55,003 bases of DNA from contig JWZX01003342.1 in assembly GCA_001275005.1 (NCBI GenBank), positions 1 to 55,003 on the forward strand, given 5' to 3'. Numbering within the stretch: position 1 is the first letter of the stretch; each line of letters starts with the position of its first letter. Origin of the DNA: Chrysochromulina tobinii. Its lineage: Eukaryota > Haptophyta > Prymnesiales > Chrysochromulinaceae. This document shows positions 9,353-18,973 of the stretch, one piece after another. Position numbers and translations under genes: made by a program. Under the pieces are notes generated by a model. The model saw nothing but the letters and a program-made list of their open reading frames with translations. It did not search any database and was not told the DNA's origin.

Positions 9353-10219
9353 TTACGCCGTGTCAAAAACGTTGGGCAGCGACGCTGAGGTTGAATCGCT
9401 CCCCCTCGTACAAGTATCCCTAGGAACATTTGGATCCGCCGCCGCGCCATACTGCCGCAGCCACTCGCGCCCGCGCAGGTCGGCTTGTCGCACCGGCTCC
9501 GGGATACGATGTTTGGTCAACAGCACCGTCAACGCAATCGCGGAGTCGAGAGATATGCCATGGCCGACGGAGACAATGACCGGCTTAAAGCTCGCCTCGT
9601 CAACGCTCTTGCTCGTGCGCAGCAGCGCGCCCCACACCGCACCCGAGCGGCCCACCAGCTTGGCCGACGCGAAGCGGTGCGTCATGTTCGAATAGAGGCT
9701 CTTGACTGCCTTGACGGTCAGCCCGTCGACGTGGTGGAGGGTCTTGCCACAGCCCACCGTGGGGACGCCCGAAAGCACACCGAGATGGCACGCGAGACCA
9801 AAGCGCGACGGGTGGAGCACGCCATTGCCGTCCACCATGATCACCTCGGGCAAGAGCTGCGGCGACTCGGCGCGAAGCTCATCCAGGAGTGCAATCAAGA
9901 AACCAACCTCGCGAAAGGCGAGGTAGCCAGGAATATAGGGCGCATTCAGAACGACACGTCGGCAGCGATGCCACACAACAGTGAGTGTGGAGGCGTCGAG
10001 CACGACCAAGCAGGCGCACGCGTCGGTGTCCGAGTCCTTTATGAAGGATACGTCCACGCCACCGACCAGCCGGATGTTGCCAAAGTCTCGCATGTCCCTC
10101 TCGACGAGCCACCAGCTCAGCCAGCGCTGCCGGAGCCACCAGCGAGTGCGCTGACGGGAGAGAACGGCGCTGGCGATTAGCAAAACAACGCTGGCCACGG
10201 CGGCGGTGGGCCGCCTCAT
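9353..10219 (-). CDS. ENDOV: endonuclease V with N-terminal hydrophobic segment
   Basis: Endonuclease V cleaves near deoxyinosine in DNA, or inosine in RNA in animals. The diagnostic blocks are all present. 'VGGVDVSF' holds the first catalytic Asp, 'YIPGYLAFRE' the catalytic Glu, 'MVDGNGVLHPSRFG' the second Asp and the HP motif, and 'GVPTVGCGKTLHHVDG' the conserved Lys. The frame is open to 10276, but a TATA-like site at 10289-10300 would place transcription start near 10265. The Met at 10219 is therefore chosen, giving 288 residues. This protein begins with a hydrophobic segment ('AVASVVLLIASAVL'), unusual for a family normally soluble in nucleus or cytosol; it could be an anchor or an import signal. 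Confidence 0.9.
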   Translation of the reverse strand: MRRPTAAVASVVLLIASAVLSRQRTRWWLRQRWLSWWLVERDMRDFGNIRLVGGVDVSFIKDSDTDACACLVVLDASTLTVVWHRCRRVVLNAPYIPGYLAFREVGFLIALLDELRAESPQLLPEVIMVDGNGVLHPSRFGLACHLGVLSGVPTVGCGKTLHHVDGLTVKAVKSLYSNMTHRFASAKLVGRSGAVWGALLRTSKSVDEASFKPVIVSVGHGISLDSAIALTVLLTKHRIPEPVRQADLRGREWLRQYGAAADPNVPRDTCTRGSDSTSASLPNVFDTA

Positions 10220-10276
10220 CGTCACGCAGTCATGGCTTTCACGGACGGGAGCGTCAACACCACGTCCGTGTCGCAA

Positions 10277-10665
10277 GTTTGGAGCTGACCTTTATATACG
10301 ATCCTTGCAATCCCCGCCGGTGTGTTAGTCTACCGCGCGACGCGACCGCAGCGCCAGTCTGCGTTTCTTAAGATCGTTATGAGCTAACCTTTCCGCTCAA
10401 ATATACGCGTGCATGTAGATCATGCACTCGTCTAAGCACTCGTAAAGAACGTTCAACTCGTGGTCCTGCTCCTCAAGGCTCTGTGGCGGGAGTCGGGGTT
10501 AATAAAGATAAGATCACATTGCGATTTGAATTTCGCCGTCCGAACTCGGCCAATGTCAAACATCGAAAACGAAACAACATTTCCGTGCAAAAAACGGCGC
10601 TTGTGGAGTCTAAGTGATCTGGACTGTCCGCGCCGCTCCTCTTCCGATCGCGCACGTGTGGTTCC
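10277..10665. other. intergenic region between divergent genes
   Basis: Lies between endonuclease V (-) and the EF-hand/ciliary gene (+). Apart from the TATA-like site I see no gene or strong repeat. It probably holds both promoters. Confidence 0.5.
10289..10300 (-). promoter_or_regulatory. TATA-like box upstream of endonuclease V
   Basis: The minus strand reads CGTATATAAAGG, 70-80 bases upstream of the preferred start at 10219 and about 15 upstream of the longer start at 10276. Spacing favours the downstream start. Motif only. Confidence 0.4.
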
Positions 10666-11795
10666 ATGGAAGTCTTTGCATCCGACAAGGCCCAGAAGCC
10701 GCCGTGGCAAGGCCCGCTCGACAAGGCGCCAAAGGTGTACAATAAGATGTATGCGGTGAATATGGACGCATTGCGAGTGTTGGATAAGGATGGAGATGGC
10801 GAGGTCGAGTCCCACGAGGTGTGTTGCGCGCGTGCTTGTCAAGCGCAGATAGCCTTCGTGCCTATCACAGCATGCCCTCAAACATTGTCGTCGCGCCATT
10901 CGCTTGTGCAGATCGAGGAGCAGACCATGTCACGTGTCCAGGAGGGGACCCACTACCGCACGGTCATCTCAAAGTTTGGCGGCCCCATCAAAGTGGGCTC
11001 TGCCTTGTCCATCCCGAAGCAGGTGACTGGAGAGCTACGGCCCGAGAACTTTACGCGCGCTCTTGAGCCGTGCGACGGCAAGGGGATCCCCGCGTCGAAC
11101 GTGCAACGTGCCAAGGTTGGTGGCTGGGTCGTTGGCTACTCCGGCCACCGGCCGAAGGCGCGCGAAGTGGTGAACACGATGGCCTACGGCGGTGTGCCGC
11201 TCTTCCACCGAATGGATGAGTCGCGGTTGGCTCCTGGCCAGGGCCCAGCAGCTCAAGAACCGCAACACGACCACCTGGATGGAGATCGCGCCCGAGACTG
11301 AAGTATGTGGCGCCGATGAAGGAGGTCGGCGGCCGGGCAGTGCCCGGCTACATGGGCCATGTGCCTCACGGCGAGCCCACGCCACCGGCGCAGCAGGAGA
11401 TCATGGGCCCATGGGGCCGGCAGCCCGTCAAGATGGGCTGGTCGGCTGAAATGGCTAAGCAGAGGCGGCCAGCGAGCAGCCCGCCTGTGAGAGAGACGAC
11501 GGATGGCACTCCAGCACACACCCGGCCGCACGCCACGGACTACAAAGCGCTCGACCGCTCGTCGATGCCGGAGCACATGCCATTGGTTGGCTACACCGGT
11601 CATCTGCGGCGAATCAAGGAGAGCACAGGTTGCTACGGCACCTCGCACTGGCGCCCCGAGGCTCCGGTCAGTCGCGCGATGGCGACGGCGATGGCTTACG
11701 AGAGTGCCAAGCAAAAGGCGATCGATAATTTCAAGCCGACCTTCAGCGGCAACGTCGGATACTCCGATCCGTATGCGGGTCTGCTCAATTGCTAG
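10666..11795 (+). CDS. EF-hand plus ciliary microtubule inner protein-like protein, frame-broken
   Basis: Exon 1 (10666-10818) encodes a single clear EF-hand loop ('DKDGDGEVESHE'). A 93-nt intron with GT...AG (10819-10911) is likely; it is stop-free and in frame, so it might be retained. The rest has repeated Gly-Tyr-Xaa-Gly-His elements: 'VVGYSGHRPKAREVVN', 'VPGYMGHVPHG' and 'LVGYTGHLRRIKESTGCYG'. These resemble the FAM166/CIMIP2 family that lies inside axonemal microtubules. Two frame shifts split the conserved part: frame 1 to about 11225, another frame for 'LLARAQQLKNRNTTTWMEIA' to about 11295, then a third frame from about 11300 to the stop. Each is explained by one extra base. Either the gene is damaged or the sequence has consensus errors. 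The ciliary role is family-level inference. Confidence 0.6.
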
Positions 11796-12264
11796 CACGT
11801 GCTCTCAGGCGGCGCAGCCTGTGCCAATGATCGGATGATCCCAGAGCAGACACAATCACAGCAGCTCAGCATGTGCCAAATGGCCAATGGCCTGTACTGT
11901 ACAACCAGGTGTGTGGGTGCAACCGCGAGGCCCTGTGGCTCACTGCCCTTCTGCGCCCCAGAGACGAGAGAGGCGTGCGCATGACGTGCTCTACAATTGT
12001 ATGGGGCATGCTATGGGTATGGGTGAGCATGCCAATGTCGAATGTCCAATGTGGGCCAATACTGACCGTTGCGAGTTTGCGACCCCTCCGTGTTTTCTGT
12101 TTACATGTATCTTCACACGTAGAGTTCACTTCTTAAACTGTTGGCCATTCCGTTAAACAGTTTCATAATGTAATCTGAATTCACAGGTGTTTTTGGTACA
12201 ATCTGAGTTCACAGGGTGTTTTTGAACCAGGGCGGGTGTACGAAATCCCTCCCCGCACCCGGGA
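11796..12264. other. intergenic, no gene seen
   Basis: No supported gene. A near-repeat stands just before the next gene: 'aatctga(a/g)ttcacagg' plus 'tgttttt' at about 12173-12195 and 12200-12225. Confidence 0.4.
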
Positions 12265-13332
12265 ATGGTGTCCATCATCCGAGGCTTGTTCCGCGCGCGC
12301 CAGCCCGGTGAAAATGAGGATGCAGATCCAGAGTACCTTGCCTCACCAGACCGCATGAAGATGCTCTCTGAGCAGAAAATGCGCCTAAAATGTCGTGAAC
12401 GACTCCAGGCGAGCGTCACGCTGCCCTTCAATGAGGCCAACGAGGAGCACATGCTTCTTCTTTCGACCATCTGGTCGCAGGCGTTCCCATGGCGCAGCTT
12501 CGAACTACCGAGCGAGCGCTGGAAGGAGGCGGGCTTCCAAGGCCGCGATCCGCGCACCGACTTGCGCGGCACTGGTGTCATCAGTCTGCGGCACCTTCAG
12601 AGCTTCTTGTCGACGAGGAAGGACGAGCTGGCCGGCGTGCTACCAGCCGAGTCCAGCAGCGACCCGCTGCGGGCGTTCCCGCTCTCGATCGCGTCGATCA
12701 ATGTGTCCGCCATGCTCCTCTCGCATCTGCAGCTCGCTCCGCACCTCACAATCGCCTTTCTGCCCAACGGCGGACGAAAGACGGAGGCCTCGGCGGCAAC
12801 GCTCGCAGGCTTCCTTTCGATGGGCCAGCCCCCAACGGAGGGCAGCACCGAGGCCGTCCAAGAGGGCGGCGCGGCGGCCATTGACGTCGAGCTCGGCGAC
12901 GAGGCGCAGCTCGCGGCCCGCATAGCGCGGCTCGAGTACGTCCTGGCGGCCATGCACGAGAGATTGCTGATGCACCTCGCCGCCACCTGGGGCACCATGC
13001 TGCGTGAAGACCCGCAGCTCACGATCATGTCCTTCCCAGTGGCGCTCAAGAGCACCTTCGGCGAGCTGATCCGAAGCCTCGAGCGCACCGCCGCTGACGC
13101 CCTCGGTGCGGTGCGACCCTGGCAGCTTCATGTGCTGCTCGATACGCTCGAGGACGCCGCCACGAGAGCCAAGGGCTCTGACAGCGACGGCTGGGAGGCG
13201 TTCCTGCTCGCACCGTCGCTGCACACATTCGGGGCACTCCTGCTCAACTTCTGCGCGTGCGGGTGCGGCGCGTCGAGGGCCGCCGCTGTTGCGCCAGCCA
13301 CGCATATCGTTCAAATAAAGAAGCGCGAGTGA
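12265..13332 (+). CDS. ELMO-domain protein (ELMOD-like)
   Basis: A single exon of 355 residues. Residues 50-330 match the ELMO domain of the ELMOD family, which act as GTPase-activating proteins for Arf/Arl GTPases. Visible are 'LLSTIWSQAFPWRSF', then 'GFQGRDPRTDLRGTGVISLRHLQSF', which contains the conserved WK..GFQG.DP..D.RG.G signature with the proposed catalytic Arg in 'DLRGTG'. Then come 'PLSIASINVSAML' and a helical end 'FGELIRSLERTAADAL'. The start is the first Met of the frame; a preceding exon is possible because the family region begins soon after. Cellular role (Golgi, lipid droplet or cilium in other organisms) cannot be told here. Confidence 0.88.
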   Translation: MVSIIRGLFRARQPGENEDADPEYLASPDRMKMLSEQKMRLKCRERLQASVTLPFNEANEEHMLLLSTIWSQAFPWRSFELPSERWKEAGFQGRDPRTDLRGTGVISLRHLQSFLSTRKDELAGVLPAESSSDPLRAFPLSIASINVSAMLLSHLQLAPHLTIAFLPNGGRKTEASAATLAGFLSMGQPPTEGSTEAVQEGGAAAIDVELGDEAQLAARIARLEYVLAAMHERLLMHLAATWGTMLREDPQLTIMSFPVALKSTFGELIRSLERTAADALGAVRPWQLHVLLDTLEDAATRAKGSDSDGWEAFLLAPSLHTFGALLLNFCACGCGASRAAAVAPATHIVQIKKRE

Positions 13333-13625
13333 CCCGGTCGAGCACGCTAGACCGGCTTGATATCGATGGAAAAAACTTCGCTTCTGGCTTTGCATTGTTG
13401 GCCGGGGATTTCGGAATCCCCTGATATTGATAACAGGTCACACGGCCACGGACAAGGGATCCAGGCTAACGCTAAAGTCGAGTACGTGCCGCGACGACGG
13501 CTTTTACTTACATATGATTCGTCGTCGTTACGCCGTTCGCCGGTTCGGGCTTGTTGGGGGCCGGGCTCGGCTTCACTGTACACACCTCACACACGGCACC
13601 CCTCGGCGTGGGCGCGCGCCTGCAG

Positions 13626-14349
13626 CTACACCGTGCGCTTCGCGCGCCTGGCACCGATCTGCTTCGCCCTCTGTTCTGGCGGGCTTGTCAGCGGCGTCCT
13701 CGACAGCACGAGCCTGCTGCTGTCGTTCACGACGCTGCTGTTGTCGAGCTTCATCTGGAGCCCGGCGCCGAGCATGGTGCCGTTCATCGGGAGCACGCCG
13801 CTGATGCGACCTGCCGCCTTGGAAACCGACTGCCGAGTGGCGTCCTTCGACTTAAGCCAGCAGTGCCCCGCCTCCTTGGCGAGCGTCCAAGCGCGACAAG
13901 GAGGGCTCGCAGGCGGCGCCACGTACGATGCGCACGCGTCACGGCATGCGAGGACGGTATGTGTATGACTGAGCTGGTGCACGTCCCCTCCGACCAGCTC
14001 GGTATCGTCGAAGATGTGCGCCGTGTCCTCGTCCAATTCAGGCGCCGCCAAGCTTGCACCGTCGTACACGACCTCGAGAGCGTCGGCGTCGTCGTCCTCG
14101 CGTGAGCCCCGTAGCCAGCCGTCGGCACCCGGCGCCCCGTCCTCAAGCGCGAGATCATCGAGATCATCGAGCTCGGGCTCAGAGTGCATCTCGAGGTCGT
14201 CCTCAGAAAATTCACGCTCACCCTCATCCACTCCAGCGTCCGCGTCCCAAGTCCGGTGCTCCTCGCTGGGGCCGCCGCTGTCGCCGCCGCCGCCGCTGCT
14301 GCTGCTCCTGCTGCTGTTGCCGCCGCTGTTGCTACGGCTGCTGCTGCTG

Positions 14350-14393
<44 letters not shown>

Positions 14394-15512
14394 GTTACCG
14401 GTGCTGCTGCCGCTGCTGCTGCTGCGGCGGCGGCGGCTGCTACCGCTGCTGCTGCTACCGCTGCTGTTGCTGTTGCCGCTGCTGCTGCTGTTACCGGTGC
14501 TGCGGCGGCGGTGGCTGCTGCTGCTGCTGTCGATCACGCTCGCGCTTCTCTGATTCGCCGTGCCGGCGCGGCGCTCGGCGCGGCGCTCGATCCTTGCCGC
14601 CTCAGCCGCCGAGCGCTGCTGCTCACGCTCCTGCTCATCGCTCGCTCGTTTTTCGCGCGCTCGCTCGAGGCGACGCGCGCGCTCGGCGATCTGGGCGCGC
14701 GTGAGCCGAGCGCCGACCGAGTCTGCCGTGTAGCGCAGCGCCGACGTGTTCACGAGCCGCAGGAGGCACAAGTGGCGCTCCTTGTGTAGCGTCCACGCGA
14801 TGCAGCGGCCATGTGCGAGGCAATGCTCCTCGCACTCGACGGGGATGCTCACGTCGACGAGGAGGCGCACGTCGCCCAAAAAGGTGGTCGAGTCATTGTA
14901 CCGCTCGACGTCCTCATCCGTGAGCACCACCGGCGAACGCTCCGACGACTGTTCCGTGAACCCCGTGTAGTCGCTTCCGTCCTCGAGGCCGCCCTCGAGA
15001 CCGCCCTCGCTGTCATCGCCCTCCTCCTGTGCGTCGTCCTCGTACTCGGGCACGTCCTCGCCCTCGTTGCTGCTCCGCCATCGTTGCCCGTGAGCACGGC
15101 GACCGTCGTGGCTGTGGTTGAGCGCGGACAGGCGCGCGATCTTGAGCGTCTCGTTGATGCTCCCTGAGATCGTATTGGGGTTACTCTTGGCCGAGTACCC
15201 CTGACCCTTGAGCCAGCAAGCCTTGTCCGTCTTGACGTATGTAAACGCGAGGCAGCGCGGATGCTCCTCGCACGCGATGCGGCACTTCACGGCGTCCTCA
15301 ACGCCGTAGAGGCTGTCGATGTCTGCGCCCGCAAAGTCCATTTGTTCCTCGAGGTGCTCGCCGCCGTTGTGCATGCCGTGCATCATCCACATGAGCGCGC
15401 CAAGCCACACGAAGGAGAGGGCTCCGAAGATGAGAAAAAGCTGCGGGCGACGCAGGCGGCCCGGCGCCACCAGCGGCTTGGACGCCGCCGTCTCAAGGTC
15501 GGCCATCGTCAC
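13626..15512 (-). CDS. single-pass membrane protein with three PAN/apple-like modules and a poly-Ser stalk
   Basis: A single exon of 628 residues. A short cytosolic tail is followed by one membrane span (residues about 24-44, 'FLIFGALSFVWLGALMWMM'), which fits a type II orientation. Three Cys-containing modules of PAN/apple style follow. The first is at about 58-125 ('CRIACEEHPRCLAFTYVKTDKACWLKG'-like spacing), the second at 205-275 ('CEEHCLAHGRCIAWTL') and the third at 520-590 ('CRDACASYVAPP', 'CRAWTL', 'CWLK'). Such modules bind carbohydrate or protein at cell surfaces. Between modules 2 and 3 lies a Ser-dominated linker encoded by an AGC/AGT triplet tract (14279-14530), then an acidic stretch. 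Divergent from the proline-rich gene at 15757. A scale or cell-covering role is speculation. Confidence 0.75.
14279..14530. repeat. triplet repeat tract encoding poly-serine
   Basis: Mainly GCT/GCC/GCG-type triplets on the plus strand, read as Ser (AGC, AGT) with some Gly and Asn on the minus strand. It lies inside the PAN-module gene and is likely length-variable. Confidence 0.85.
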
Positions 15513-15658
15513 GGCGCAGACGTCTGCGGAATCAAGCCCAGGACGGTATTTGAGCGAAATCCGGTTCTTGAGCGAAATTGTACTGTGCCGCTACTGTGCC
15601 CGTCCCGAGACGTACGACTCATCGTTTGGAAGCACATGCTCGTCATGGCGCCAACGCG

Positions 15659-15689
15659 TTGACTTGACTTGACTTGACTTGACTTGACT
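15659..15689. repeat. (GACTT)n microsatellite between divergent genes
   Basis: Six GACTT units in the 244 bp between the start codons at 15512 (-) and 15757 (+), hence in the shared promoter or 5' UTR region. Confidence 0.85.
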
Positions 15690-15756
15690 TCGCGCGCGCT
15701 CGAGACCACGCCAAAATCGCTTTGGACAAACTCAACCTCTTCAGAGCCTACAGCCA

Positions 15757-17446
15757 ATGTCGCTGCCTTTGTCGCTGCGCGGCAGCGGCCTCAGCGCTGG
15801 TGGCCCGCCGAGCCACGCCCTCGTCAACGCTATACACAACCCAGCGTGCAACATCGCTGACGTGCCCGGCGACGTGCTGAGCCTCGAGTACGATGGCCGG
15901 ATCATCGAGGTTCGTGCGTTTGTGCCGAGCCGTTCCGGGGTGACAGCTCACGAGGTGCTCAACGCGATCGCCTCGCCATCACTGTGCTTCACCGAGGAGC
16001 TGCGCGACGAGCTGCGCTCCTTTGCACGCGTCAGCATCAAATCGCTCGACGGAGAGGCTCCGCCGCCCTCGCCGCCGTGGGTTGCCGTCGAATACTCGCC
16101 GCCGCCTCCGCCGCGACCCTCGCCGCCGCCCTCACCGTCGCCACCGCCGCCACCCCGACCACCACCTGGACCGCAGCTGCCACCGCAGCCGCAGCCGCCA
16201 CCGCCACCACCCAACCCGCCACCCTCGCCGGAGCCGTCGCCGCCTCCGCCGCCGCCGCCGAGCCCTAGTCCGCCCGAGCCGTCGCCTCCGCCTCCGAATC
16301 CACAGAAGCCGGCGCCGGCGCCAAAGCCCTCACCTGCTCCGCTGCCGCCGAAGCCGCTGCCGCCGCCTCCGCCGTGCCCGGCACCTCCGGTGGCGCCGTT
16401 GCCGCAGCGTCCGCCGCCGCCTCCGCTCCCGCCGCCGCCTCCGCTCCCGCCACCGTCGCCATCGCCGCAGTCGCCACCGCCCGCGCCGCCAGCCAACCCG
16501 TCGCTGCTCGTCCGCGCGGCAGGGTTCAGTACGTCGCTGCTCGAGACTTTCTGGTGGCTGCTGGTCCTCGTGGCGCTTGCCGCCGTCTGGTACAGCGTCC
16601 CTTGGGCGCGGATGGCTCAGGACGCCGTGGAGGCCGCCGAGAAACGCCGTAAAAAGGCAGCCGAGGAGAAGCTCCTCCCTCCCGCCCGATACACGCGCTC
16701 CGACGACCCCGAAGCGATCGACGACGCCTACGGAGGCTATGCGAAGCCCTATGCGACCATGAGAGATCCAACGGCCGCAGCTCCAGGTAGCCAAGTTGAG
16801 TCTCCGCGCCGCGCGGCGCCGGCGGCGTCCAAATCGACCGCTCCGAGCTACCTCGCTTCGTTGCGAGCGACCGCGACGAGCGCGCGCGGCGAGTCTTCGT
16901 TCCCGGTGCCCTCATCGTACCTCGACTCCGATCGGTTCGACGACGAGGATGACTGGAAGCCCCCTGAGACCGACGAGAGCACCAAGCTCAACGATTGGCT
17001 CGCTGCTGCGCTCGCGGACGCTACTGCACCACCCGCGCCGGTGCAGGATGTGCCGGCCGCGCCGTCCCCACCGCGCAAGGGATCCCCGCCGCCGCCCGCC
17101 GCCCCGCCGCCAGAGGAGGACTTGGTGATCGATGTCGATGGCCCGCCTCACCAAGTCCTCAATCGATCACCTCCTAGCACTTCGGCGGCCGCCGCCGCTG
17201 CTGCTCAAGGGTCCCTCGCCGCTGCCACGCACCCGCCTGAGCCGACGCGCAAAGGATCGCCGCCGCCGCCTGAGCCGACGCGCAAAGGATCGCCACCGCC
17301 GCCTGAGCCGACGCGCAAAGGATCGCCACCGCCGCCTGAGCCGACGCGCAAAGGATCGCCGCCGCCGCCTGAGCCGCGGGGGGCCGCGCCAGCAGGGCCG
17401 CGGCCGCCCAAGGTGGTTACTGAGAGGTTACCGACCGACTGGGACG

Positions 17447-17477
<31 letters not shown>

Positions 17478-18126
17478 GCAGCAGGCGCGTACTGCAGTCA
17501 CGCCCGCGCCGTACATTCGCGGGCAGCCCAAGGCCGCGGCGGGCTCCTCTAAGAACGCCTCCTACGCCTACCAAGGCTTGCCTCCGACCGCCCAGGGCCA
17601 GCGCGGTGTATCGCCTCAAGGCTCGGAGTCCGATTCCGGCTCGCCGCCCAAGCCGGGCAGCTCGGGCAAGGCGAGGGCGTGGTCGCCCCCGAAGAACCTG
17701 ACGGACTGGTCCCCTCCCCGGCCGCCGCCGCAGCCCGCGTCGCCGCCGCTCGATTTGACGAAACTGGACCAATCGGAGCTCTCACGCCTCGCGGAGATGG
17801 AGAGCACCAACGGCGTACCTCTCACCCCGGGAGGCTCGACGCCGTTCCGGTCGGGCTTCGTCAAGAACATCTCGAACAAGTGGACGGAGTTCCACTCAGT
17901 CCCTCGACCTTTCTTCCGGATTACGACGAGCGGCCGGCGCGTCGAGGACAAAGGACATGAGTCCGCGAGGGCGATGGCACCCAACTCGTTCACACGACGG
18001 CGCAATCTGCTCGAGGAGATCGTGGGTTCACCGCCAGAGAGGAAGAGGCGCAACTCGAGCCCCGACCGAATGCCGTTCAGCAGGGACGGCCGGTCGTCGT
18101 ATGAAGACGAGCTGCAGCACATTTGA
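15757..18126 (+). CDS. proline-rich single-pass membrane protein
   Basis: A single exon of 789 residues. Residues 1-105 are a small unbiased domain I do not recognise. Residues 106-250 are a hydroxyproline-glycoprotein-like stretch of PPPSP/PPPP motifs like those of algal wall and pherophorin proteins. One membrane span follows (about 263-287, 'FWWLLVLVALAAVWYSVPW') with a basic stop-transfer segment ('EKRRKKAAEEK'). The rest is probably cytosolic and disordered, with an 11-residue repeat 'EPTRKGSPPPP' (17239-17370), a poly-Gln run (17447-17483) and a Ser/Pro tail. No signal peptide is visible before the Pro-rich part, so topology is uncertain and an upstream exon is possible. Confidence 0.72.
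17239..17370 (+). repeat. 33-bp tandem repeat coding for EPTRKGSPPPP
   Basis: Four nearly identical copies in frame, followed by a partial one. Only third-position changes are seen (gccgccg against gccaccg), so the array is recent. Confidence 0.9.
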
Positions 18127-18973
18127 ATCGGTGGCGCGAAGACGGCGCGCGGTGGCCGCTGGTGAAAGCCGCGAATGCCCCGCTCCCCTTTCGCTCAGAG
18201 AGGGCCGTCGAGGCGAGGGTATACTCATCTGTCTACGGAGTACTGTCAGAACGCCCACTCCCCCCGAATGTTGCGGGAGGGAGCGCGGAGCGTGCATGGG
18301 CCATGCCTTGTAGCCCCGGGGTTGATTATTTTGTCGCGACATGTTCCGGGGCTCGAAGCGGGCGGGTTCGGATACTTGTCGGGAATGCGCGTTCTTGGCC
18401 GTTACGCGGGTAGACAACCGAACACACTCGCGCCGCAACCGAACACGCTCGACTGTACGAGTAAACCTAAACGAAGCCGTGACCTGTTTAACCGACCTGG
18501 AAGAGGAACACTCGCGCTCCCTCGCGCGTTCGCATGTTGCATGTCGCTGCACCGCCTCCGCACGATCTGCAAAACCCTGCCCTGCAATGACGAATAGAGA
18601 AGAGTACTTCATGCAGCACCATGCCAGCTCCACGCACTGGGAAGAAGTCCCGTGCGCGCTCACATTATGTGAATATGTTGGCTCCATCTCATGTCGTCTC
18701 ATTCATATGTGGACATGCCCTCGTACCACGTACGTGCATCCCCGATATACTCTGGAGACGACGCGCACCCTTTCTTGAGCGGGTCGGTGGAGGCTGGCGT
18801 CTCGGAGATCGTCTCGGAGATTACGCGCGCCCTTTCTTGAGCGGGTCGGTGGAGGCTGGCGTCTTCGGGCCAACAGGATCGGGAGAAAGGGCCTGCCACG
18901 GTTGAACGGCGAACGCGAGAGGTGCACGGGATGCGTGTGGGGTTGTGGGAAGATGAGGGGCACGGGATGCGTT
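18127..18973. other. intergenic with a 62-bp tandem repeat
   Basis: No supported gene. A segment of about 41 bp containing ctttcttgagcgggtcgg occurs at 18760-18801 and 18823-18863, with 'ctcggagat' doubled between the copies. It lies beyond the 3' end of the kinase gene. Confidence 0.6.

Noticed and set aside
14014-14789. Plus-strand poly-Leu, poly-Cys and poly-Ala frames across the triplet tract
   Set aside because: They are shadows of the poly-Ser linker of the minus-strand PAN-module gene and show nothing but the repeat.
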